Shown here: positions 1 to 7,948 of the stretch, one piece after another
Numbering within the stretch: the stretch's first letter is position 1
How the letters are laid out: each line of letters starts with the position of its first letter
NCBI GenBank assembly: GCA_015060765.1
Contig: SUXW01000010.1
Location: 33,757-97,756, forward strand
DNA from: Bacteroides sp.
GTDB lineage: Bacteria > Bacteroidota > Bacteroidia > Bacteroidales > Bacteroidaceae
Length of the DNA stretch: 64,000 nt
Direction: 5' to 3'
Notes under the pieces: generated by a model
Databases searched by the model: none
What the model was told of the DNA's origin: nothing
What the model saw: only the letters and a program-made list of their open reading frames with translations
Translations under genes and position numbers: made by a program

Positions 1-405
1 CTGTGCCTCGAAGTTTTCCTGGGGATTCGACTTGTTGGTGAAAGTAACCCGCACCGTCATGCGCAGTTCGGCCATGGTAGAATACCCGTCGGCCCCTACC
101 CCTTTGTTGTAGGCATCGTAATTAGTTATTTCGCCAGACAGTTGCAAGTCACCATCCCGCTTCGTCTGCTGCAAACGGGTCTGCTGCATGTAGATATCCT
201 GCAGGGCTGTATTGAACATACTTTCCATCGGGCCCCATACAAACCCTACCGAACGGTTCGGGAATGTTTCGAACGAGATGGTCTTCACCTTGGTATAGTC
301 GATGGATGAGCCGTTGAACTTATAAGAGATGGAGCATGCCGATACCAGCACCGCCATCACCATCCAGACACATCCCCATTTCAATCCTTTCTTAATCCAA
401 TCCAT
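1..405 (-). CDS. LptE-like outer-membrane lipoprotein (3' end outside window)
   Basis: The 135 visible codons start at 405 and run off the left edge. The N-terminus is a lipoprotein signal: charged start, hydrophobic stretch, then lipobox VSACS near residue 24. The mature part holds SISYKFNGSSIDY and a conserved-looking stretch (SFETFPNRSV), which resembles the LptE-like family that sits next to sigma-54 activators in Bacteroides. LptE plugs the LptD barrel and helps insert lipopolysaccharide; that role here is by family only. The start overlaps the end of the sigma-54 activator by 14 bases, so the two are translationally coupled. Confidence 0.75.
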   Translation of the reverse strand, partial: MDWIKKGLKWGCVWMVMAVLVSACSISYKFNGSSIDYTKVKTISFETFPNRSVGFVWGPMESMFNTALQDIYMQQTRLQQTKRDGDLQLSGEITNYDAYNKGVGADGYSTMAELRMTVRVTFTNKSNPQENFEAQ

Positions 406-1618
406 ATTCCTTTATCTTTCTATAAAGTGTACGTTCCGATATCTTCAGATCCTGTGCGGCATTCTTCCGTCTTCCGTGATGCCTTTCCAGTGCTTTCCTG
501 ATCATTTCCTTCTCCACCTCATCCAGCGACATCGTCTCTTCCAGCACTTCCGTATCCTGTATATCCTCGTCGTCCACTTTGGTTACGGGCACCACTGCCG
601 GATGCGTAATGGGCGAGATATTGATGGCAGGCGAAGCAGGCACATTGTTCACCGTATACACCGGTTCCGCTCCCCTTTCCTCCATCAGTGTGTTGACCAA
701 TTTCTTCAGTTCCGTCATATCCCTCCGCATATCGAAGAGCACCTGATACAAGATTTCCCGTTCGCTTTCAAATGTCTTTCCACCGCTTCCCTTGCTTCCC
801 GCCAACATAGGCAGGCGTGTATCCATCGGTTGGGCAGGAAGATAATTCTGAAGGATGTCCGAACCGATTTCCCGATGTGTCTCGATGATCGAGATCTGTT
901 CGGTGATGTTCTTCAACTGTCGCACATTCCCTGGCCAAGGATAATTCAGCAACATTGCCTTGGCATCTTCGGTCAGCTGTACGGCCGGCATTCTATACTT
1001 CTCAGCAAAGTCGGAAGCGAATTTCCGGAAAAGCAAGGTTATATCATTGCCTCTTTCCCTCAGGGCAGGCACCTGTATGGGCACCGTGTTCAGTCGGTAG
1101 AACAAGTCCTCGCGGAACCTTCCTTCCGAGATGGCCCTGACCAAGTTCACGTTGGTAGCCGCCACGATGCGCACATCCGTCTTCTGCACTTTCGACGAGC
1201 CCACCTTGATAAATTCCCCACTCTCCAGCACACGCAGAAGGCGGGCTTGTGTAGCCAGCGGCAGTTCACCCACTTCGTCCAGAAAGATAGTTCCTCCGTT
1301 GGCTTCGGCAAAGTATCCGTTACGGTCGCCTATAGCCCCGGTAAACGCTCCCTTTTCGTGTCCGAACAGTTCCGAGTCGATGGTTCCTTCGGGTATGGCC
1401 CCACAGTTCACGGCAATGTACTGTCCGTGCTTCCTCCTACTGAACTGATGGATGATTTGCGGGAAAGTTTCCTTACCCACCCCACTTTCACCTGTAATCA
1501 GCACAGACAAGTCGGTAGGTGCCACTTGCATGGCAATGTCGATGGCTCTGTTCAGTCCTTCCGCATTGCCTATGATATTAAAGCGCAGTTTGATCTGTTG
1601 TATATCCGGTCTTACCAT
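392..1618 (-). CDS. Sigma-54-dependent transcriptional activator without receiver domain
   Basis: 408 residues. An AAA+ sigma-54 interaction domain fills residues about 12-245: Walker A GESGVGKE at 43-50, the sigma-54 contact loop GAFTGA at 90-95, and Walker B IFLDEVGEL at 111-119. The C-terminus (about 365-408) is a Fis-type helix-turn-helix (KNAAQDLKISERTLYRKI). There is no N-terminal receiver or ligand-binding domain, so its activity must be set by expression or by a partner. A low-complexity linker (about 290-350) separates the domains. It drives sigma-54 RNA polymerase open-complex formation; the target promoters are not visible here. It forms an operon with the LptE-like gene. Confidence 0.93.
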   Translation of the reverse strand: MVRPDIQQIKLRFNIIGNAEGLNRAIDIAMQVAPTDLSVLITGESGVGKETFPQIIHQFSRRKHGQYIAVNCGAIPEGTIDSELFGHEKGAFTGAIGDRNGYFAEANGGTIFLDEVGELPLATQARLLRVLESGEFIKVGSSKVQKTDVRIVAATNVNLVRAISEGRFREDLFYRLNTVPIQVPALRERGNDITLLFRKFASDFAEKYRMPAVQLTEDAKAMLLNYPWPGNVRQLKNITEQISIIETHREIGSDILQNYLPAQPMDTRLPMLAGSKGSGGKTFESEREILYQVLFDMRRDMTELKKLVNTLMEERGAEPVYTVNNVPASPAINISPITHPAVVPVTKVDDEDIQDTEVLEETMSLDEVEKEMIRKALERHHGRRKNAAQDLKISERTLYRKIKEYGLD

Positions 1619-1638
1619 AACATCTTGATAAACTATGA

Positions 1639-1646
1639 CAAAATTA
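1639..1646 (-). promoter_or_regulatory. Bacteroides -7 box (TAATTTTG) for the sigma-54 activator
   Basis: Read on the minus strand the bases match the Bacteroides -7 consensus TAnnTTTG, 21 bases before the start codon at 1618. No clear -33 TTTG was found at the usual distance. Confidence 0.5.
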
Positions 1647-1701
1647 CAAATAAGTTAGCACACGGCAAGCAATTTTGGCAGATTTATAGTACATTAACAA
1701 G

Positions 1702-1739
1702 AAAAGGGCTGCTCTTTTCGGAGCAACCCTTTTCTTCTT
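1702..1739 (-). terminator. Intrinsic terminator after the inositol-phosphate synthase gene
   Basis: A stem of aaaagggctgctc against gagcaaccctttt (one mismatched pair) followed by a U-rich run on the minus strand. It lies 14 bases beyond the stop codon at 1753. The stem is almost symmetrical and could work in both directions. Confidence 0.75.
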
Positions 1740-1752
1740 TTATTCATATTTA

Positions 1753-3060
1753 TCAATCAATTTCCTGATCGGGTTCGTATCCACCCATTTCGCGAATAGC
1801 GTTCTTCAAGATAGCATATTGCTGGAACAAGTGGTTTACAGGCACTTCACCTTGTTGGTAATCATGCATCGGGCTCTTCAGGAAGAAGCTCAAGAAGCGT
1901 TGGATACCATAGCGTCCTGCACGGGCAGCCAAGTCGCTCAACAATACCAAGTCGAGGCACAAAGGAGCAGCCAGGATAGAGTCGCGGCAGAGGAAGTCAA
2001 TCTTGATCTGCATCGGGTATCCCATCCATCCGAAGATATCGATGTTGTCCCATCCTTCCTTATCGTCATTGCGAGGAGGATAGTAGTTGATGCGTACCTT
2101 GTGATAGTAGTCAGTGTACAAGTCGGGTTGTTCTTCGGCCACGAGGATAGATTCCAGTGTAGACAACTTGCTCACTTCCTTGGTACGGAAGTTAGCCGGT
2201 TCGTCCAATACCAGACCGTCGCGGTTACCCAAGATATTGGTAGAGAACCATCCGTTCAATCCCAGACAACGAGTACCGATGATTGGAGCGAAGCCCGACT
2301 TCACCAATGTTTGTCCAGTCTTGAAGTCCTTACCTGCGATAGGCAACTTGGTCTTTTCAGCCAGTTCCCACATAGCAGGGATATCTACGGTTGTATTCGG
2401 AGCACCCATGATGAATGGAGCGCCTTCCAACAAAGCAGCCATTGCATAACACATAGAAGGAGCGATGTGTTCCTTGTCATCGGCCTTCATGGCAGCTTGC
2501 ATAGCTTCCAATGTACCATGAATCTGTTCGTCAACCGGCACATACACTTCTGTAGAAGCGGCCCAAAGCACCACTACGCGTGCACAGTTATGAGCAGCCT
2601 TGAAGTTACGGATATCTTCGCGAACCTGTTCCATCATGTCCCAACGGTCCTTGCAATCCTTCACGTTGTCACCGTCCAGACGGCTTGCATAGTTCTTGTC
2701 GAACGCAGCCTTCATCGGAACAATTTTTTCCAATTCTTCTTTCACAGGAAGGATGTCCTTAGCCTTCAACACTTCAGCATTCACAGCCGATTCGAAAGCG
2801 TTAGCCGGATATACATCCCATGCACCGAATTCGATATCGTTCAAGTCAGCCAACGGAACGATTTCTCCATAATGCAGATACTTCTTGTTTTCACCACGGC
2901 CCACACGCATCTTATCGTATTGAGTCATTGAACCTACAGGCTTTGCCAAGCCCTTGCGAGCCATCAGCACACCTGTCATAAAAGTAGAAGTCACGGCGCC
3001 TAAACCTACGCACAAAACTCCCAATTTACCTTCAGCGGGTTTTACATTCATATTTCCCAT
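1753..3060 (-). CDS. ino1: myo-inositol-1-phosphate synthase
   Basis: 435 residues; converts glucose-6-phosphate to L-myo-inositol-1-phosphate using NAD+. An N-terminal Rossmann loop (VGLGAVTSTF, about 18-27) and the conserved stretches GKDFKTGQT and GWFSTNILGNRDG of the MIP synthase family are present, as is the C-terminal PLCLDLVLL helix. Start at 3060 chosen for its AGGA seven bases upstream; an internal ATG at 3051 is possible. In Bacteroides thetaiotaomicron an enzyme of this family begins inositol-lipid synthesis. Here it lies downstream of lipid head-group genes on the same strand, which supports the same role. It has its own likely promoter and terminator. Confidence 0.95.
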   Translation of the reverse strand: MGNMNVKPAEGKLGVLCVGLGAVTSTFMTGVLMARKGLAKPVGSMTQYDKMRVGRGENKKYLHYGEIVPLADLNDIEFGAWDVYPANAFESAVNAEVLKAKDILPVKEELEKIVPMKAAFDKNYASRLDGDNVKDCKDRWDMMEQVREDIRNFKAAHNCARVVVLWAASTEVYVPVDEQIHGTLEAMQAAMKADDKEHIAPSMCYAMAALLEGAPFIMGAPNTTVDIPAMWELAEKTKLPIAGKDFKTGQTLVKSGFAPIIGTRCLGLNGWFSTNILGNRDGLVLDEPANFRTKEVSKLSTLESILVAEEQPDLYTDYYHKVRINYYPPRNDDKEGWDNIDIFGWMGYPMQIKIDFLCRDSILAAPLCLDLVLLSDLAARAGRYGIQRFLSFFLKSPMHDYQQGEVPVNHLFQQYAILKNAIREMGGYEPDQEID

Positions 3061-3110
3061 TTTATTCCTTTATTTATTCTCTATCAAGAGACTAATTTAT
3101 TATTTTTTGC

Positions 3111-3118
3111 CAAAGTTA
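3111..3118 (-). promoter_or_regulatory. Bacteroides -7 box (TAACTTTG) for ino1
   Basis: Minus-strand match to TAnnTTTG, about 50 bases before the start codon at 3060, in the 174-base AT-rich gap between uxuA and ino1. No exact -33 box was found. Confidence 0.5.
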
Positions 3119-3234
3119 CATCTTCTTTTGAAAACTCGTAAACTTTTTACAGTTTTTTTCACTATCTCTTAACAAGAATAGCGTTCCAAATATCCCATAA
3201 GATGGTGAAAATGTCCTTTTTCTCTTTCATTTAG

Positions 3235-4416
3235 TTAGAAACCTTGTTCTATTTCATCATCCACCACGGCCATCATTCCTTCCACTTGGGCCAGTGCCAG
3301 CATCCGTCCGTGGAACGAATATCCGGCGTTGTATCCCTTGTCTTCGTCTCCCAGCATCATCCGTCCGTGGTCCACACGCATGGGCAGTCCCGGATTTTCC
3401 TTTTCGAAGATGCGGATTAAGTCGATCAGATGTCCCCGTCCCGAGAGGTGCGGACTTTCGATGAAGTTGCCTCCCGGCATGGCGGCAGTACTGCGCAGAT
3501 GCACGAAGTGTGTACGTTTGGCAAACTTCTTGGCCAGCACGCGTGTATCGTTGTGTTCGCCTGCACTGAGCGATCCTGCACAGAAAGTCAGTCCGTTATG
3601 CGGGTTATCCACTGCATTCAGGAACCAGGCGATATCTTCCTCGTTGGTCACGATGCGCGGCAATCCCAGGATTTGGAAAGGCGGGTCATCGGGATGCACG
3701 CACATGTTCACCCCATACTCTTCGCACACCGGCATGATGGCAGCCAGGAAGTAGCGCATATTCTCTCTCAATGCCTGGCGGTCGATGCCCTTATACAGTG
3801 CCAACAGATCCCTGAAGATAGCCACCGGATTAAGGTCGCCCTCCTTGATGTTTCCGTTCACGAATCCTTGCGTCTTCACGATGATGGTATCCACCAGTTC
3901 GTCCTTTTCCGCTTGGGTAATTACCTTGTCCAGTTCGTCCACCTTCTGCATCTCCTCGGCCGTATAGTCACTTTCCGCTCCTTCGCGTTGCAGAATCTTG
4001 GTATCAAAATACGCAAAGCGGATGCGGTCGTAGTACAACGAGCTGGTACCGTCGGGCCACGGATGCTGCAAGTCGGTCCGCACCCAGTCAATCACCGGCA
4101 TGAAGTTATAGCACACTGTCTTCACACCGCATTTGCCCAAGTTGGCCAGACTCACCTTGTAATTCTCTATCAGCCGTTCGCGGTCGGCCCCACCGTATTT
4201 GATTGCTTCGCACACCGGCAGACTTTCTACAACCGACCACCGCATGCCATACGATTCGATGTACGCTTTCAGGTCCTCGATAGCCTCTACCGTCCATATT
4301 TCTCCATTGGGCACATCGTGCAGGGCCGTTACAATGCCCTCCACACCTATCTGTCTCAGCATGGAAAGTGTTATCTTGTCCTTCTTTCCAAACCAGCGCC
4401 AAGTCTTTTCCATCAT
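3235..4416 (-). CDS. uxuA: Mannonate dehydratase
   Basis: 393 residues, full length for UxuA, which dehydrates D-mannonate to 2-keto-3-deoxygluconate in glucuronate breakdown. Family stretches are visible: WRWFGKKD near the start, YNFMPVIDWVRTDL, the metal-binding region CVHPDDPPF, FCAGSLSAG and MRVDHGRMM close to the C-terminus. It starts 13 bases after the HAD gene stop, so it can be read as the tail of the lipid operon although its known role is in sugar-acid catabolism. No other hexuronate gene is nearby. Two tandem ATGs (4416, 4413) leave the exact start open. Confidence 0.95.
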   Translation of the reverse strand: MMEKTWRWFGKKDKITLSMLRQIGVEGIVTALHDVPNGEIWTVEAIEDLKAYIESYGMRWSVVESLPVCEAIKYGGADRERLIENYKVSLANLGKCGVKTVCYNFMPVIDWVRTDLQHPWPDGTSSLYYDRIRFAYFDTKILQREGAESDYTAEEMQKVDELDKVITQAEKDELVDTIIVKTQGFVNGNIKEGDLNPVAIFRDLLALYKGIDRQALRENMRYFLAAIMPVCEEYGVNMCVHPDDPPFQILGLPRIVTNEEDIAWFLNAVDNPHNGLTFCAGSLSAGEHNDTRVLAKKFAKRTHFVHLRSTAAMPGGNFIESPHLSGRGHLIDLIRIFEKENPGLPMRVDHGRMMLGDEDKGYNAGYSFHGRMLALAQVEGMMAVVDDEIEQGF

Positions 4417-4429
4417 AAGCTATTTCGTT

Positions 4430-5146
4430 TTAAAGTATATCCAACAATTGGGCCACGTCCGTCAGGATCACATCGGGCAGTGATTCGTCTATCACTTCAC
4501 CTCCCCAACCTTCACCTTGCAGCCAGGCCACCTTGCATCCCACTTTCTTGGCGGGCACCACATCCTTCGAGAACGAATCGCCCACCACCAATATGTGGCC
4601 GGCTTCGTATCCCATGCGGTCCACGCCCAACTGGTATATGGCCGGATCGGGCTTTCTCACGCCTACCACCGACGATTCCACCACCTCTTCAAAGAATCCG
4701 TCCAGTCCGAAATCCTCCAGAATAGTCTGAATGTTGCCATAGAAGTTGGATACCAGTACCAACCTATACTTCTTCGAAAGCGCCTCTACCACCGGACGAG
4801 TCCTCTCCAGCACCCCAAGCACGTAGTTGTAGCAAGCATCGGCCACCTGAGTGGCATACCGCAGCAAATCCGCTTCCACCATAGGCAGAAAGCGTTTCTC
4901 TGCCAAGTACTCCATCTGCAACTTGCACTTGATGCGAAGCACCTCGTGGAAATCGTGGTCGGTCCGCACAAACGGATACTTCGCCAGCGAGCGTTCACCA
5001 AACACGTACGCCTCCCTGAACTCCTCCTTACTCACCGGCACTTCCACTTCCCGATACTTTTCCCAAAGCACTTCCGCCCAATGACGGCTGTTGGTATCTA
5101 TCGTACCGCCATAATCGAATATGATTCCTTTTATATCCTTTTTCAT
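4430..5146 (-). CDS. HAD-superfamily hydrolase (candidate phospholipid or sugar phosphatase)
   Basis: 238 residues with a HAD fold: motif I IIFDYGGTID (about 9-18), motif II LVSNF, motif III lysine in VRKPDPAIY, motif IV VVGDSFSKDV. The usual second aspartate of motif I (DxD) is glycine here (DYGGT). The YihX-like branch of the family also has DxG and is still active, so activity is plausible. It overlaps the flippase-like gene by four bases (ATGA), so it belongs to the same operon. A phosphatase would fit removal of phosphate from a lipid or head-group intermediate; the substrate is inferred. Confidence 0.85.
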   Translation of the reverse strand: MKKDIKGIIFDYGGTIDTNSRHWAEVLWEKYREVEVPVSKEEFREAYVFGERSLAKYPFVRTDHDFHEVLRIKCKLQMEYLAEKRFLPMVEADLLRYATQVADACYNYVLGVLERTRPVVEALSKKYRLVLVSNFYGNIQTILEDFGLDGFFEEVVESSVVGVRKPDPAIYQLGVDRMGYEAGHILVVGDSFSKDVVPAKKVGCKVAWLQGEGWGGEVIDESLPDVILTDVAQLLDIL

Positions 5147-6153
5147 ATCTCCTTTTTCTTTTCATTCGATCCATTACCTACCTTCATCAGCATCACTCCA
5201 ATCACAATCCACACCAGTTCGCGCACCCGCGTAATCAAACCGGTATACACCCCGAAGGCACTGGGTATGGACAATCCACTGGCCGACAAGGCAAAACCTC
5301 CTTCACGGGCACCCAACTGCATGGGCGAGAAGAAGAAGATGTTGGCAAACAGCGAAGTGAACGCCATGATCAATATACATGCCAGGAAACTCACGTCGGT
5401 AGTGAGCACGTTCAAGATGAAATACACCTCCAGGCAACCCACAATGCGGGCCATGAACTCCAGTCCCAACGACGCATAGAACGTCACCTTGCGCTGCTTG
5501 TGCAGTTCGGCTATCTGTGCATCCACCCGTTGCAGCACCTCCCGTTTCTCTTCGGCAAAGCGTCGGGCCCATTTCTTGATAAACGGTACATGTCCCAACA
5601 GACGCAGGGTACGCACCGCCATTCCGTTCTTATACCCTTTCATAAAGAAGTAAATGGCCAGCGAGCAGAAGAAGCCCACCAGGGCAAAGACAATAGCCAA
5701 AAAGGTATCTATCGGATAAAAGGCCAGATACAGCAAGATAGAGAACAGCCAGAAGCAGAAATGCGAGAAGATGTGCATCATGACATACAGAATGACCGAC
5801 GAGGTAGCCTTGCTTGCCCCCACGTAGGGAGTCAGTTCCATGATGCGGTAAGGTTCCCCACCCATCAGTCCCACCGGTGTGGCATAGTTCAACGCAAAGC
5901 CTGTAATGGTCAGTTTGTATACCCGCCAGAACGATACGGGACAATCCTTCCGTCCGTCGCGGATTATGATGTACCACGACCATGCATTCATCAGGTAGAT
6001 GAACACCCACAATCCGATTACTGCGGGTAACCATCCTCCGGCCCTTTTCAAGTTGGTCCACAACTCATCGTACTCCATGTCGAACGTACAGAGCATGATG
6101 ATAATGGCCACAATACCAAATATCAGAAAGATGTTTCTATACTTATTCTTCAC
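5143..6153 (-). CDS. LPG-synthase transmembrane / flippase-like membrane protein
   Basis: 336 residues, almost wholly hydrophobic with about eight membrane segments, beginning with IFLIFGIVAIIIMLCTF. It resembles the LPG_synthase_TM / UPF0104 family (AglD, MprF membrane half), which moves or modifies lipids at the inner membrane. The stretches NYATPVGLMGGEPYR and SPMQLGAREGGF match conserved loops of that family. It lacks the aminoacyl-transferase half of MprF, so lipid flipping is the likelier role. It overlaps the upstream CDP-alcohol enzyme by 11 bases and the downstream HAD gene by four, strong signs of coupled translation. Confidence 0.85.
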   Translation of the reverse strand: MKNKYRNIFLIFGIVAIIIMLCTFDMEYDELWTNLKRAGGWLPAVIGLWVFIYLMNAWSWYIIIRDGRKDCPVSFWRVYKLTITGFALNYATPVGLMGGEPYRIMELTPYVGASKATSSVILYVMMHIFSHFCFWLFSILLYLAFYPIDTFLAIVFALVGFFCSLAIYFFMKGYKNGMAVRTLRLLGHVPFIKKWARRFAEEKREVLQRVDAQIAELHKQRKVTFYASLGLEFMARIVGCLEVYFILNVLTTDVSFLACILIMAFTSLFANIFFFSPMQLGAREGGFALSASGLSIPSAFGVYTGLITRVRELVWIVIGVMLMKVGNGSNEKKKEI

Positions 6154-7096
6154 GACTGTTCAATTGATGATAAAAACGGGCGCACATCGCTTCGTGCCGA
6201 TGGCGCATATACACAAACAGGGCAGTCATCACCACCACTTCGAACACGAAGTACAACCACGGTTCGCCTATCAGCATGCTCACATACAGGGCGATGGCAC
6301 GGGTATTGAAGGTCAGGATGTTGGTGTACTTCATCAGCGGACGGCTCGCCGCACGGAACTCATCGCGCAAAGTCTGTGGAATCTCGTCGCCGTACTTCTG
6401 TCGCACCAGTGCATAGAACCGTTGGAAGTTGGGTGTCATCCCCTCCTGCTGGCGCGTATAGTTGCCATACGAATACAGGAAAATTTTCCAGAAGAAGTTC
6501 CCCTTCCACGGCAAGCTATGGAACAGTTCCCGTTGCTGCTTGAAGTTATCCAGTTCGCTTCCCGCCTTCCCCTTCAGGAAGTACAGGTGAATGTTGCGGT
6601 AGTAGTCGGCCAATGTACACTGCTTGCTATGGCATATAATACCCGCCAGTGCAGCCAGCAACCAGATGTAAATGCCCCAGTGAACCTCAGGATAGAACGG
6701 CATGGGCTGGTCCATCAGTCGCAGGCAGATGGCGGCATAGATGGTAACAAACCACACATCACCCGCAAACCCGTCCAGTATGCGTCCCCATTTTGTTTTC
6801 TGTCCCGTGATTCGGGCCAGCTGACCGTCGGCACTGTCATAGTGGTTGGCCCACATCAGCAGAAAGATACCGCACAATGTATGTTTCCAGTCGGGATAAT
6901 AGAACATGATGCCCGCTCCTATCCCCAAAAAGATGGAGAAGATGGTCACTACGTTGGGGTGTACCCCCAATTTCTTGAAGAACATCGCCCACATATACCC
7001 TATCGGGCGATTAAAATAAATGTCCAGGAACTCCTCTGTGTCCATGGATTTATACGAAGCCTCTATGCCTTTTTTTTCTTCACTCATATCATTCAT
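6143..7096 (-). CDS. CDP-alcohol phosphatidyltransferase family protein
   Basis: 317 residues (start at 7087 also possible). An integral membrane enzyme with about six membrane segments. The family signature is seen at window 6758-6838: DSADGQLAR, eight residues, then GRILDGFAGD. The first three aspartates fit the D-xx-DG-xx-AR-x8-G-xxx-D pattern, but the last Asp is one residue late (x4 instead of x3). Such enzymes join a CDP-activated alcohol to a second alcohol with loss of CMP, for example in phosphatidylinositol synthesis. With an inositol-phosphate synthase and a nucleotidyltransferase nearby, use of CDP-inositol or CDP-diacylglycerol plus inositol phosphate is plausible but unproven. 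Confidence 0.88.
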   Translation of the reverse strand: MNDMSEEKKGIEASYKSMDTEEFLDIYFNRPIGYMWAMFFKKLGVHPNVVTIFSIFLGIGAGIMFYYPDWKHTLCGIFLLMWANHYDSADGQLARITGQKTKWGRILDGFAGDVWFVTIYAAICLRLMDQPMPFYPEVHWGIYIWLLAALAGIICHSKQCTLADYYRNIHLYFLKGKAGSELDNFKQQRELFHSLPWKGNFFWKIFLYSYGNYTRQQEGMTPNFQRFYALVRQKYGDEIPQTLRDEFRAASRPLMKYTNILTFNTRAIALYVSMLIGEPWLYFVFEVVVMTALFVYMRHRHEAMCARFYHQLNSREE

Positions 7097-7946
7097 TTCT
7101 TTCGGCCCTTTTCAAGATACATTCGGCAATCTTGCTTCCCGCCTCCTGTCGGCAACGGGCAAAGCTGGGCCAGTCGTTAAAGTCAATTATCTTCATGCTT
7201 CCGTCGGCCATCACCACGCAGTCGCCGCCATACACCGGCACCCCCAGCACTTCGGCTGCCCGGTCGCTATACTTTTTCAGTTCGTCCACTTGGAAAGGAA
7301 TTCCTTGGGCCTCCCCGTTGATGGCTTCCAGTCCGAATTTGCTGTGCGATACAGAATCGGGATAAAACCAATAGAAGAAATCCGTACCCTGCACGCCGTA
7401 GAATTTCACCAGGTCGCCTGCCAGATGTTTGTTCACCACCGCCTGGGCTATCCCCCTTTGTCTGAAGTCGGCCAGTATGGCATCGGCCTCCTCTTTACAA
7501 GTAGCATACGCCACATCCTGCTTCACCATGGCATGCGAATCCGCCCGTTTCAGCCAGCACGGATAGAATGCGCCCGTATATTCCCCGTCGGTCGGTACAA
7601 TCACGCTTTCAGGATGCGGAATGCCGTGTTCCAGCAGCAGTTCCGTCATGGGTAGGCGCACACAGTTGTCTATGCCGTATGCCGAGTTCACCACCATCGC
7701 CCCTTTGTCCTCCAGTTCCTTCAGTCGGGCAATGGTGGCCCTGTCTCTCGCCATGTCGAAGATAATATCCCCTTCCACCTGCTGTTCCACGAATTCCTTC
7801 TCCGTGTAGGTCAGCACCCGGCACCCTTCGTTCCGCAGCACCTCCGCCACCCGTTGGAATATGGCCGCATCGTTGTCCACATGGTTGGGCGAGAATTCAC
7901 TACCCCGGCTTACGCCTATGATGGTCATCTCCTTCCTCTTCGTCAT
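7089..7946 (-). CDS. ATP-grasp-like ligase of unknown substrate
   Basis: 285 residues. Start set at 7946, two bases after the upstream stop codon; a longer reading to 8270 is only frame-shadow of the nucleotidyltransferase. The protein looks like an ATP-grasp enzyme: N-terminal alpha/beta part (TIIGVSRGSEFSP), a middle region with WLKRADSH and VVNKHLAGDLVKFYGV, and a C-terminal IIDFNDWPSF that matches the Mg-binding loop of ATP-grasp ligases. Such enzymes form amide or peptide-like bonds via acyl phosphates. Being inside a lipid head-group operon it may attach an amino acid or other acyl group to a head group, which is inference. It overlaps the CDP-alcohol gene by eight bases. Confidence 0.68.
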   Translation of the reverse strand: MTKRKEMTIIGVSRGSEFSPNHVDNDAAIFQRVAEVLRNEGCRVLTYTEKEFVEQQVEGDIIFDMARDRATIARLKELEDKGAMVVNSAYGIDNCVRLPMTELLLEHGIPHPESVIVPTDGEYTGAFYPCWLKRADSHAMVKQDVAYATCKEEADAILADFRQRGIAQAVVNKHLAGDLVKFYGVQGTDFFYWFYPDSVSHSKFGLEAINGEAQGIPFQVDELKKYSDRAAEVLGVPVYGGDCVVMADGSMKIIDFNDWPSFARCRQEAGSKIAECILKRAERNE

Positions 7947-7948
7947 GC

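Noticed and set aside
329..1768. 479-codon open frame on the plus strand
   Set aside because: It lies opposite the sigma-54 activator and has no family-like motifs; its length is a shadow of that gene's codon pattern.
3430..4725. 431-codon open frame on the plus strand opposite uxuA and the HAD gene
   Set aside because: Antisense shadow across two real genes; composition is rich in His, Arg and Gln as expected for such frames.
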